In this document: positions 27,401-35,555 of the stretch, one piece after another
How the letters are laid out: every line of letters starts with the position of its first letter
Position numbering within the stretch: position 1 is the stretch's first letter
Assembly: GCF_042466665.1 (NCBI RefSeq)
Contig: NZ_CP162102.1
Location: 4,092,001-4,156,000 of the forward strand
Length of the DNA: 64,000 bases
Direction of reading: 5' to 3'
From: Peterkaempfera podocarpi
GTDB taxonomy: Bacteria > Actinomycetota > Actinomycetes > Streptomycetales > Streptomycetaceae
Position numbers and translations under genes: made by a program
Notes under the pieces: generated by a model
Databases searched by the model: none
What the model saw: the letters and a program-made list of their open reading frames with translations, nothing else
Told to the model about the DNA's origin: nothing

Positions 27401-27932
27401 GCAGTTCCTCGCGCAGCCGGGTCAGCCCGTCCCGGCGCGGCTGCGCCCAGGTGGTGTACCGGTCCTCCGGCAGCAGCTCGCCACCGAACTCCTCCAGGGC
27501 GGAGGCCAGCCGGGCCGGGTCACCGGAGACGAGGGCGTCGCGGGCCGCCGATTCGGCGTGGTCGGCGTCGATCCACACTGTGGCTGGGTCGAGCCGCAGC
27601 ATGGCTCCGTCGGACACGAGATAGGAGGAGGCGGCGCGCGGCGGAAGCTCGGGTTCGAGGGCGCGGCGGGCAGCGTGCAGGGCGACCCGCAGGCTGCCTG
27701 CCGCGGCCTGCGGATCCGCGTCGGGCCAGCAGACGTCCATCGCCTGCTCGCGGTGGAGCCCGTGCCCGGGAATGACGGCAAGCAGTTTCACCAGCGCGCG
27801 GGCGCTGGGGCGCGGCCACCGTTCGGCCAGCGCAGGCCCACTGTCACGTTCGGCACGAAAACCACCGAAAAGGTACAGCCTCAGCACAGGCGGGGCGGGC
27901 GTCCCACCCTCCGTGCTGTGCCGTGCGTCCAT
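24486..27932 (-). CDS. Large SARP-like regulator: BTAD plus ATPase plus TPR
   Basis: 1148 residues. Residues ~15-105 resemble an OmpR-like winged helix (VLRLYLFGGFRAERD, REQAMDVCWPDADPQAAAGSLRVALHAARRAL). The next ~150 are a bacterial transcriptional activation domain (LLGLAAAHLAQGAVHEAVEVAEQVL, EALDAELGVRPGPETERL). An AAA/STAND ATPase follows, with Walker A GEAGVGKTRL (~315) and Walker B LLVLDDLH. The C-terminal half is TPR-like helical repeats. There is no LuxR helix-turn-helix at the end. Such proteins are ATP-dependent activators of secondary-metabolite or exoenzyme genes. ATG at 27932 preferred; an in-frame GTG at 27944 is possible. Neither has a clear ribosome site, and a TACAGT box just upstream could give a near-leaderless mRNA. 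Confidence 0.85.
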   Translation of the reverse strand: MDARHSTEGGTPAPPVLRLYLFGGFRAERDSGPALAERWPRPSARALVKLLAVIPGHGLHREQAMDVCWPDADPQAAAGSLRVALHAARRALEPELPPRAASSYLVSDGAMLRLDPATVWIDADHAESAARDALVSGDPARLASALEEFGGELLPEDRYTTWAQPRRDGLTRLREELLLGLAAAHLAQGAVHEAVEVAEQVLAASPAEELAHRVLMEAYIRQGLRRRAVRQYHLCREALDAELGVRPGPETERLHRTALAARPVTMASAPASAPALPAVLRGRLSTPLRGRDDLLAGLLAEEGPPVRLLTGEAGVGKTRLAGEVARRAAGSGAAVLWGGGHDAEGHTPYGAFAEALNGWLAARDTHERALVGAEHPELAAFLPALGRAGDGVERSPEEERDRLFGGTAALLGELASARPVLLVLDDLHAADAGSFQLLSHLARRSADAGVRLRFLVSCREEELPDGDPRRTGLAALVRHGLAVRVEVGRLDREACLAVAADALAGNGGGAVRGAGQDSGRDVAPEAVSGAAGAAGRLARVWELSLGNPLFAIELARGLTHPEPGSGAVAPDSVRQLVAERLGRLDQDTRRIVEALSAAGGETALSELLDVAEYGLHPPVAGAAAADALERAISVSLVEERQVVVDGRPEAGVAFRHPVVRLTCYDRLTTVRRRQLHAAFARTVLRRRPDAVDELASHFARADDARAAEYLRRAAERAAALYANDTADRYYRELVTRLDVDAAHARLAHSEVLGRMGQFTEAADVLRRALAEFVRRGDHDDTVLAAAHLADNLAKAGATREAASVLRSHAVTAATSPGSAARHHLALSLVGGILGRYEEAYASALSALAPACRVPGPVGMAFQARSYIVQARNLALDGRFHEAREAADLALGPAEASGDPTMIVAALSTLRENERRAGRLHEAVASGERALTLAERSGDPTAAAFERANLAELHMLLEESPAAADLAEAAVRGAEPEDAWCLPYALATLARIRLRTGATAEAEDLLRRAESAAAAPRDRQAGLEIRAARAELALRTGRPDKALTALEGVADDAPVLAAWGELLSGRAESARRRALAEVARAGRTGERLAEVEANIALGAALFRLGEADRAKGTLAQAEELAARLNYPAGLSRVAAARRLAGGGEPDDLW

Positions 27933-28055
27933 GAGGGCGCCCACTGTAATCGAGTGCGCCGTGAATGCCGGAGGTGGTGCAGCAGGCCGGGACCCCTGCG
28001 GTGACCTGGGGGTCCCGGCCCACCGTGCGCGTTCGGGACGCGCCTGGGCTGCGGC

Positions 28056-31001
28056 TCAGGAGAGCTTGTACGTCGACACCTCGTGGATGCTCTGGTTGGA
28101 GATCAGGTAGCCACCCCCGATCATTTCGGCCGTCTCGTTCACGCCCCGGTCGTCGAAGTTGAGCATGACGATCTCGTCCACGCCGTCCCCGTCGAGATCG
28201 CCGGCGACGTAGTTGCGGGAGCCCCCTTCGACCGCCGTCTTACCGACGTAGTCCGAGTGCATCCCGTCGCTGACGAACGTGGCCGGGTCCCACAGGTAGG
28301 CGCCGCCCTCGGACCCGGTGATGCCGACCTTCCGCCCCCCGGGTCCGGTGATCCAGCCCGCGGTGTGGGTCGGCGGGAGGAACACGGTCCGCGTGTCCGC
28401 ACCGCCGGCGCCGAAGGAGTAGACCGACGCGGTGCCGGCCTCCATGAGCACCCCGTCGCCGTCGAAGTACCCGCCGTGGGTCCACAGGCCACCGGTGGTC
28501 GCGGTGTGCAACAGCTCCCCGGTGCGGCCGTCGCGGATCTCCACAACGTTGCTCGGCGACATGAAGTCACCGCTGGTGGTGTGGATCGGCGTCCAGGCGA
28601 CCCAGGTGTAGGCGACGGCGTGGCCGTCGGCGTACGGGGTGTTCGCCGAGGCGTAGACCGCGTGGTCGAGCAGCGCACCGCGGATGCCGTCCTGGGCGTC
28701 CGCCGGGGCGGTCGGCGTCATGTCCCAGCCCAGGGTGCCGGTCGCCCCGTCCAGCGCGACCGCCTTGACCACGGGGTTCGTGACATCGAAGGCGCCGGCG
28801 CCGCCGTACTGGGTGTACACCCTGCCGTCGTTCACCGAGGGGTCGGCGAAGTACACGCTGCCGGCGCTCGCGGGCGCCGCGTACGTCCACAGCGGCTTGC
28901 CGTCGCCCTTGTAGACGCGCAGGGCGTCGGTCGGGACGAGGATCTCCTTCTTGCCGTCGCCGTCGAGGTCGGCGAGCACGACCGAGCGGACGTACTGGCT
29001 GCCGCCGTCGATCGTCCTCAGCACCGCGCCGGTGCTGGAGTCGAGCACGACAACGGCGCTGTCCGCGGCGACGACGATCTCCGGGGTCTTGTCGCCCGTG
29101 ACGTCCGCGACCTCGATGCGGTGCACCGCGCCGGGCACGGTGGCCTGCCACAGCTTCTTCGGCGTGCCGCCGACCAGCGAGGTGCCGGAGTACGCCCACA
29201 CGCCGTCGGACTGGCCGCCCTCGACGAGATCGAGCTTCTTGTCGCCGTCCATGTCGAGCATCTGCGCGTACGCCATGTCGCCCTGCAGCGGCGATAGTTG
29301 CTGCCGGGTGCCGTCGGCGAGGTCGTACGTGCGGACGTTCTGATCCGCGTCGACGGTGCGGATGTGCCGGCCGTCGGCGTCCTTGTAGATGTCGTCGAAG
29401 ACGGGCGACGCCGTGGCGCCGGACGTCCGCCAGGCCACCTTGCCCTTGGCGTTGAACACGGTCAGCGACCCGTACCGGCCCCCGGTGTTCACGGCCTTGC
29501 CGATGTCCGTGTCGTCCTGTCCCGTCGCGACCAGCCTGTTGCCCACGACATCGAGCCGCCAGGTGCTGGGGCCGTCCTGTCCGTTGTCCGCGGCCCGCTT
29601 GGTCGTGTACTGCCACAGCGCGGTCTGCGGGTCGCCGCCGTCCAGCACCCGGATCGTGCTCGCGTTCACGAACAGGTTGTCCGTGAGCGAGGACTCGCTG
29701 ACGATGTACTCGTCGGCCGTGTCGCCGGACAGGTCGCCGACCGTGAACGCGGTGGGCAGCACGTTCACGCGGCCGTCCAGCGTGGTGCGGCGGCCGTCGG
29801 CCAGGTCGTAGGCGGCGACCTCGTACCGCACGCCGTCGCTGATGTCGGACTGCTCCACGGCGACCAGTTGCCCCCGGCCGGTGTCCAGCCGCAGCTGGCG
29901 GCTGTACAGGGAGCTGTCGGTCTGCCACTGCACCGAGCCGTCGTTGGTGTCGAGGACGACGGTGCGGCCCCGGGAGGCGCTGGTGGCGGTCTTCGCCAGG
30001 TCCCAGGAGACGGCCGCCCGGCCACCGCCGAGGTCCTGGACGGACGCCCAGTTGGAGCCCGTGGTGGTGCCGGTGTCGTACATCCAGGTGCTCGACTCGG
30101 TGAGCGCGCCGTCCGCGTACGAGAAACGGGTCCCGGTCAGCCGGGTCGTGCCGGTCGCGGCTGCGGAGCCGTTCTCCGAGGGTGCGTCACCGACGAGCAG
30201 CGCGCCGTCGACGATCTTCACCAGCGACGCGAAGGCGTACACCTTCGAGTAGAGGGTCTTCCCGGTCGCGCCGTCCAGGACGGTCACGATCGTGCCCTTG
30301 GTCAACGTCGTGCCGGGAAACACGACTCCGGCCGGCGGGACCATGCCGAGGCTCGCCGAGAAGGCGACGTCAGGGATGCCGTCACCGGTGAGGTCGCCGG
30401 TGTCGTACCCCTGACCGGAGTTCGGGGTGAAGGGGCTGACCGCGTTGTAGCCCATCATCAGCAGCGGCGGATAGAACTCGGTGTCCCACGGGCGAAGGTG
30501 CTTGACCTTCCAGTCGGCCGTCAGCGAGGCGATGTCGCGGCTCCACTGCGGCGTGCCGTCGGCGGCGCTGCGCGCGACGTGGCCGAGGCTGTGCAGCGTG
30601 AAGTAGTCGCCCTTCCTGTTACCGACGGGGACGGTGGCCGCCAGGCCGCGCACGCCCTCGATCGTCGACTTCCTGGTGGTGGTGATCGGCTGGACGGTGT
30701 CGGTGGAGGCGCCACCCGAGGCGTCCGGGGTCGGCGCGTCCGTCCTGCCGGTGCCGGTCCCGTCGGTCGCACCGGTTCCGGTGGTCGCGCCGGTGCCGTC
30801 GGTCGAGGCCGCGTCGTCGCCGTACAGCTCGGTCTGCAGGCGGTCCGCCAGCGCCTTGCCCTGGGCGCCGGTCAGCTTGATGACCGACGCGTCGGCGTCC
30901 GCGCCGGCGGCCAGGGCGTGCGGGGCCGCGGTCAGCGCGAGGCCGGCCACGGCCAGCATGGAGGCGAGCCGCAGGGCCCGCCGCGAGTCGTGCGCTCTCA
31001 T
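28056..31001 (-). CDS. Secreted FG-GAP/VCBS-repeat beta-propeller protein
   Basis: 981 residues with a signal peptide (cleavage near AAPHALAAG). A Thr/Gly/Asp-rich linker (~60-100) precedes repeated Ca-binding blades: DLTGDGIPDVAF, DLSGDTADEYIV, DMDGDKKLDLVEGG, DVTGDKTPEIVV, DLDGDGKKEILV, DLDGDGVDEIVM. This is an integrin-alpha-like or PQQ-like propeller of VCBS/FG-GAP type. No catalytic domain is evident; probably a surface or matrix binding protein. Its ATG overlaps the TGA of the S8 protease gene, so the two are co-translated and may act together. Confidence 0.85.
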   Translation of the reverse strand: MRAHDSRRALRLASMLAVAGLALTAAPHALAAGADADASVIKLTGAQGKALADRLQTELYGDDAASTDGTGATTGTGATDGTGTGRTDAPTPDASGGASTDTVQPITTTRKSTIEGVRGLAATVPVGNRKGDYFTLHSLGHVARSAADGTPQWSRDIASLTADWKVKHLRPWDTEFYPPLLMMGYNAVSPFTPNSGQGYDTGDLTGDGIPDVAFSASLGMVPPAGVVFPGTTLTKGTIVTVLDGATGKTLYSKVYAFASLVKIVDGALLVGDAPSENGSAAATGTTRLTGTRFSYADGALTESSTWMYDTGTTTGSNWASVQDLGGGRAAVSWDLAKTATSASRGRTVVLDTNDGSVQWQTDSSLYSRQLRLDTGRGQLVAVEQSDISDGVRYEVAAYDLADGRRTTLDGRVNVLPTAFTVGDLSGDTADEYIVSESSLTDNLFVNASTIRVLDGGDPQTALWQYTTKRAADNGQDGPSTWRLDVVGNRLVATGQDDTDIGKAVNTGGRYGSLTVFNAKGKVAWRTSGATASPVFDDIYKDADGRHIRTVDADQNVRTYDLADGTRQQLSPLQGDMAYAQMLDMDGDKKLDLVEGGQSDGVWAYSGTSLVGGTPKKLWQATVPGAVHRIEVADVTGDKTPEIVVAADSAVVVLDSSTGAVLRTIDGGSQYVRSVVLADLDGDGKKEILVPTDALRVYKGDGKPLWTYAAPASAGSVYFADPSVNDGRVYTQYGGAGAFDVTNPVVKAVALDGATGTLGWDMTPTAPADAQDGIRGALLDHAVYASANTPYADGHAVAYTWVAWTPIHTTSGDFMSPSNVVEIRDGRTGELLHTATTGGLWTHGGYFDGDGVLMEAGTASVYSFGAGGADTRTVFLPPTHTAGWITGPGGRKVGITGSEGGAYLWDPATFVSDGMHSDYVGKTAVEGGSRNYVAGDLDGDGVDEIVMLNFDDRGVNETAEMIGGGYLISNQSIHEVSTYKLS

Positions 31002-33575
31002 GCGTTGTCTCCCTGCGCGAAGTGGACGGCCGAACCGGCGGTGACGACCGCCTGGTTGAACTCGTACTGGAGACCGTCGGTGCCGGACTGGTTCTCGATG
31101 CCGACGGTCGCGCTCGCGCCGCGGTCGTCGACGGTCTTGTACTGGAGCGTCACCGAGCCGGTGGCCTCGTCGAAGACCGCCTCGAAGGTGGCGCGTGCGC
31201 CGGACTGGGCGGCGTAGGCGGCGTTGGTCCACACGACGGCGAACTGCCGGTTGCCCTTGGCACCGGTGGTGGCCGTCTGGACGCTGGACTTCTTGTCCAG
31301 GACCAGGTCGTCCCACAGGGCGGCGACGACGCCGTTGGGCCGGGCGGCGGTCGGCAGCGGGGTGTTGTCGTAGTCCCCGATGCGCGGCTCCAGGAAGTTG
31401 ATCAGGCCGTTCGTGGTGATCGAGGCGCTGGTGTAGGAGACGCCGTACAGGTTCACCGCGAAGGGCAGGCTGATCGTGGTGGCGTCCTCGTCACCGGTGA
31501 GCGCCACGCTCGTGGTGCCCTTGATCCATGAATAGGCGGCCGGGGTGCAGGAGTTGCCGAACGCGTCGGTCAGCGCCGGGAGCTTGATCCGCGCGGTCTC
31601 GTCGCTGTCCACGACCAGGGAGCCGTGGTACGCACCGTTGCACAGCACCGGGGCGGCGGGCGTCACGGACAGCGTGTAGCTGCCGTTGGCGACCTCGGGC
31701 AGCGTGAACGCGCCGCTGGTGTCGGTCGTGACGGGCGCGACCGGCGATCCGTCGACCGACACGGTGGCCTTGGCCAGCGGCCGGCCTTGGACGTCGAGGA
31801 CGGTGCCGGAGACCTTGTGCGAGGTCACCGCGTCGAGTGCGAAGTCGCGGACGAGGGCCTCGCCCTGGGTGACCACGACGCCGGTGACGGTCTTCGGCGC
31901 GTAGCCGTAGCCGCTCAGCGCGAACGAGTACGTGCCCTCCGGCAGCGTCAGGCGATAGGCGCCGCCCGCCACCGTCTTGACGGTGCGGACGCTGCCCGCC
32001 GCGTCGGTGGCCTGCACGGTGAGGCCGGGCAGGGCGGGCGGCGCCGGTGGCGGAGTCGGTGACCGTGCCGGTCACGGTCGCGGCGGTGTGCGGCGCCTTC
32101 TCCACGGAGTTGTAGATGTCGAGCTTGCCCGCGCCCCACACGTCGTTGGAGGCGGCGGTGCCGCCGCAGTGCGTGTCGTCGACGTCGCGCGCGCCCTCGT
32201 TGAGCAGTTCACGGGTGGCGTCGATGTTGCCGATCAGGGACGGCGCGGCCGACCACAGCAGCGCCACCGCGCCGGCGACGTGGGGTGTGGCCATCGACGT
32301 ACCGGAGATGGTGTTGTACGTGTTGTTCGGCCAGGTGGACCGGACGTCGACACCGGGTGCCGAGATGTTCGGCTTCTCGGAGCCGTCGGTCGGCGACGGG
32401 CCGAAGCCCGAGAACGAGGCGATTGTGCCGTTGGCGTCGTAGGCACCGACGCCGTAGGTGTCGGCCTGCGAGCCCGGAGCGTGCGTGGTGGAGCAGGTGG
32501 TGCCGTCGCCGTCGTTCCCGGCGGCGAACGCCTCGAAGATGCCCGCCGCGTTCCAGGCGTCGATGATGTCCTGGTAGAACGCGGTCTCGGCGCCGCCCCA
32601 GGAGTTGTTGACGATGTTCGGTGCGAGGTCGGGGCGCGGGTTCTGCCCGTTGTGGTCGGTCGGCGCGAGGATCCACTGGCCGGCCGCGAGCAGCGACGCG
32701 TCCGAGCAGCTCTCCGACTCGCAGCCCTTGGCGGCGATCCAGCTCGCGCCCGGGGCGACACCGACGCCGCCCTTGCCGACCATGGTGCCCATGGTGTGGG
32801 TGCCGTGCCCGTTGTTGTCGCACGGCGCGGCCGTCGGGCACTCGCCCGTCGCGTCGAACCAGTTGTAGTCGTGGGTGAAGGAGCCGTCGCCGTTGTTGCC
32901 GCGGTAGTTCGCCACCAGGTCGGGGTGGTCGTACTGGACGCCGGAGTCGACGTTGGCCACGACGATGCCTTCGCCGCGGTCTTCGTAGTCCTTCCACACC
33001 TTGTCGGCCTCGATGTCGGCGACGCCCCACTCGGGGGTCCCGTCGTCGTCCGCGGCTGCCTGGGCCGCCGTGACGGCGCTCTCCGTCGCGGCCTGCGTCT
33101 CGACGTTCCCGGTCCGGCTCTCCAGGTCGTCGAGCTTGTACGTCTGCTCCTTGACGATCCTCGCGACGTCCGAGCGCTGGGCGAGTTGGTCGACGAGCGC
33201 CTGGTCGCCGGTGACATAGACCGCGTTCGCGATCCAGAAGTCCCGGTGGCCGACCTTCTTCTTGTCGAGGAAGGAGTTCAGCGAACGCTGGCCGTCCTCA
33301 GCCGTGGTGCGCAACTGGTCGTAGGCGGCCTTGGCCTTGGCCGCGTGCGACGTCTTGCCGTGGGCGGCGGACAGGTCTGCCTGGCCCTTGAGGACGACGA
33401 AGAACGATGCCTCACCGCCGCCCTTCACGGCGTCGAGCAGAGTGGAATCGATCTTGGGTGACGGGGTGCTGTCAGCGGCCGCGGCGGGCAGCGGACCGGT
33501 CAGCAGAACGGCCGAGGTGAGAGCGGCCGTCGCCCACACGGCAGATCTGCGCCGGCGGTGGCGGGGCAGGTGCAT
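30998..33575 (-). CDS. Secreted subtilisin-like (S8) serine protease with Ig-like C-terminal domains (frameshifted)
   Basis: About 860 residues after correction. The ATG at 33575 follows AGGAGGAG by 8 nt. Signal peptide ending PAAAA; an I9-like propeptide (~38-150); S8 catalytic domain with Asp210 (VANVDSGV), His257 (NNGHGTH) and Ser427 (SGTSMATPH); then carboxypeptidase-regulatory-like repeats (GTVTDSATG, GGAYRLTLPEGTYSF, SGTVLDVQGRPL) and a beta-rich tail. Bacillopeptidase F-like layout. The frame shifts near 32029-32046 inside the first repeat; the protein continues intact in the new frame, so one extra or two missing bases are likely. Overlaps the VCBS protein gene by 4 nt. Confidence 0.88.
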
Positions 33576-33699
33576 CCGGGTGCTCCTCCTGAGACGGTAA
33601 GGGAGGAAGCGAACGCTAGGAGGGGCTCGTTACTGGGTCATTACTGGTTCCGGAGCGCGGGAGCGTGCCACGCGTGAGACAGCCGCGCACTGCTCGCCG

Positions 33700-34078
33700 C
33701 GCCCGGTCGCCTCGTCCGGCCTGCTGCCGAGCCGCCTGCACGACCTCCGCCACGGCGCAGCCACCCTTGCGCTCGCGGGCGGGGTCGACATGAAGGTGGT
33801 GTCCGAAATGCTCGGCCACTCCTCCATCAAGATCACCTCGGACATCTACGTCGGCGTCCTGCCGACATCGCCAAGGACGCCGCCGCGGCCGCCGAGGACG
33901 CCGCGAAGCTCGTCCCCCTCCAGCGGAAGACCGAAGCCCAGGCTCACACCAAGGCTGCTGCGAAGCCGAGAAGGCCAAGCGGAAGGCCGCGAAGAAGGCG
34001 AAGTCCAAGGCCAAGAAGACCAAAGGCCAACCAAGATCAACACCAGTGCTCACGCATCGCTCGCGCAAGCGATCTTGT
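33700..34078 (+). pseudogene. Remnant of a tyrosine integrase (C-terminal fragment, frameshifted)
   Basis: Translation around 33732-33860 gives RLHDLRHGAATLALAGGVDMKVVSEMLGHSSIKITSDIY in pieces: box II HxxR (HDLRHG) and the LGH..S..T...Y tail with the catalytic Tyr of phage/ICE integrases. After the Tyr a +1-type shift leads to ADIAKDAAAAAEDAAKLVP and a Lys/Ala-rich end. The N-terminal two thirds of an integrase are missing. It ends about 80 bp from the 3' side of a tRNA gene, the usual place for int in an integrated element. Non-functional relic of a mobile element. Confidence 0.85.
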
Positions 34079-34119
34079 AGCGCGTCGCTGACGCCTGCTC
34101 ACACGTCAAGGAATGGCAA

Positions 34120-34154
34120 AAGGCCCAGGTCATGAGCTATATGACCTGGGCCTT
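34120..34154 (+). terminator. Hairpin between integrase remnant and tRNA
   Basis: AAGGCCCAGGTCAT pairs with ATGACCTGGGCCTT (14 bp perfect, 7-nt loop). Its stem core is almost the same as in the hairpin at 20836-20864. It may terminate int transcription and was perhaps brought in with the element. Confidence 0.65.
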
Positions 34155-34159
34155 GTCTG

Positions 34160-34233
34160 AGCCGCCTAAGGGAATCGAACCCTTGACCTACGCATTACGA
34201 GTGCGTCGCTCTGGCCGACTGAGCTAAGGCGGC
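34160..34233 (-). tRNA. tRNA-Thr (anticodon CGT)
   Basis: The minus strand folds into a full cloverleaf: 7-bp acceptor stem GCCGCCT/AGGCGGC, D arm GCTC/GAGC, anticodon stem ACGCA/TGCGT around loop CTCGTAA (anticodon CGT, reads ACG), and T arm AAGGG-TTCGATT-CCCTT. CCA is not encoded, as usual for many actinobacterial tRNAs. Its 3' end faces the integrase remnant, marking it as a likely former attachment site. Confidence 0.95.
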
Positions 34234-34654
34234 AGTGCCAGTGCAGTTCGTCGCAGGGACGAGCATCGCACGGGCAAGCCACAGTCTACACAGTTCCGAA
34301 GGGTTGCCGGGACCTGCGCCCGGCGACGTACGCCGACCGCGGCCGGGCAGGCCACCCGGGCCCGGACGGTCGCCCCCACCGCCCCGCGGGGGAGCCGTCC
34401 CGCCAATGACTGACCACCGGTCAGCGTCCCGTGGACGGTCGGGTGAACCGGCCGACCCACCCGATCCGGCCCCGACCCGGGAAGGCAGCAGCGGCCCGGC
34501 GCACAACGCCTCTGTCCGTACCGACAGGCCGCTCCCGGGCCACATCGCTGGATCACCGACGGGCTGGGCGGTACGGGGAGGATTCGACACAAGCGGCGCA
34601 CTAGGTCCCGGCCCGAAACTGCCCCACAGACCGCACTCCCAGGAAAGGGACATC
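34234..34654. other. Intergenic region between tRNA-Thr and DoxX gene
   Basis: 421 bp that must contain the tRNA promoter (reading left) and the doxX promoter (reading right). No convincing gene seen. Confidence 0.4.
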
Positions 34655-35128
34655 ATGGCCAACTCCAGATTCGGACCGCAGCTGCTCTCGGTCTACCGCG
34701 TCATCATCGGGGGTCTCTTCCTCTGCCACGGCGCGGCCGCGCTCTTCGGCGTGCTCGGCGGCAACATGGGCACCGGCAAGGCCGTCGAGGTCGCCGTCTG
34801 GCCCGGATGGTGGGCTGCTCTCATCCAGTTCGTCGTCGGCGTGCTCGTCGTCCTCGGCCTCGGCACCCGCCCGGCCGCCCTGCTCGGCTCCGGCTCCATG
34901 GCGTACGCGTACTTCACCGTGCACCAGGAGCACTCGCTGCTGCCCATCCAGAACGGCGGGGAGCTCTCCGTGCTGTTCTGCTGGACCCTGCTGCTCCTCG
35001 CCGTCACCGGCCCCGGCACCTTCGCCGTCGACACCCTGCTGGCCCGCGGCCGCGCCCGGCACGTCGTTCCGGTGACCGCGGTGCGCCTGCCCACGGCGGC
35101 AGCCGGGGTGCCGGTGGCCGCCGAGTAG
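34655..35128 (+). CDS. DoxX-family membrane protein
   Basis: 157 residues with four hydrophobic segments. The start LLSVYRVIIGGLFLCHGAAALFG and later WAALIQFVVGVLVVLGLGTRPAA and GSMAYAYFTVHQ are typical of DoxX/SURF4-like proteins. ATG preceded by AGGAAAGGGA. In other actinobacteria DoxX has been linked to redox/thiol homeostasis; a role here is inferred only. Appears monocistronic. Confidence 0.88.
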   Translation: MANSRFGPQLLSVYRVIIGGLFLCHGAAALFGVLGGNMGTGKAVEVAVWPGWWAALIQFVVGVLVVLGLGTRPAALLGSGSMAYAYFTVHQEHSLLPIQNGGELSVLFCWTLLLLAVTGPGTFAVDTLLARGRARHVVPVTAVRLPTAAAGVPVAAE

Positions 35129-35225
35129 GCCCCGCTGCCTACGCACGCGGGCCGGACCCGCGCCCTCCCAGGGCACACGGTGCGCAGGCGGCCCCCTCGG
35201 CCCGGGGGCTGCCTGCCTGTCGGCG

Positions 35226-35483
35226 TCAGAGGCGGGAGGACGTCATCAGCTTCACCGTGAATCCTCCGAAGCGGGCGACCACGCCTTCGATGAGAGCCGC
35301 CGTGGCGTCAGCACGCCACGCAAGCGCCTCTGCAAGGTTCACCGCCGTGACAACGGTGTTGTGCGTGCGCCGATACCGGATGACGGCATTGCCGTGGGAG
35401 TCCACAGCACCGGTATCGAGAGCCTTACGGGTGTCACTGATCCCCCTGTGACGGTGCATCCGCCCGCGCGGACACCAGCGCAC
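35226..35483 (-). pseudogene. Short ORF whose end duplicates the LysE C-terminus (probable remnant)
   Basis: An 85-codon frame ends FGGFTVKLMTSSRL, almost the same as the C-terminus FGGFAVKLMISSGI of the adjacent LysE-type protein, and the DNA of the last ~50 bp also aligns (tcagcttcaccg versus tgagcttcaccg). The rest (AVIRYRRTHNTVVTAVNLAEALAW) matches nothing I know and no ribosome site is clear. Best read as a decayed or recombined duplicate of the lysE 3' end; a true small gene is less likely. Confidence 0.4.
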
Positions 35484-35555
35484 CGATCTGCCGGTCGCGC
35501 ACAGACGGAGGATCTTGTGGGTGCGGCACTCGGGAAAGTCCCTGGTCGACCGGGG

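Noticed and set aside
24486..27932. LAL-type LuxR regulator
   Set aside because: The C-terminus ends in TPR-like helices with no LuxR helix-turn-helix; the N-terminus is BTAD-like instead.
20677..34160. Second copy of the tRNA-Thr 3' end as the other att site
   Set aside because: I looked for the ggaatcgaaccc segment elsewhere in the window and saw only the tRNA itself; the element end may be lost or outside.
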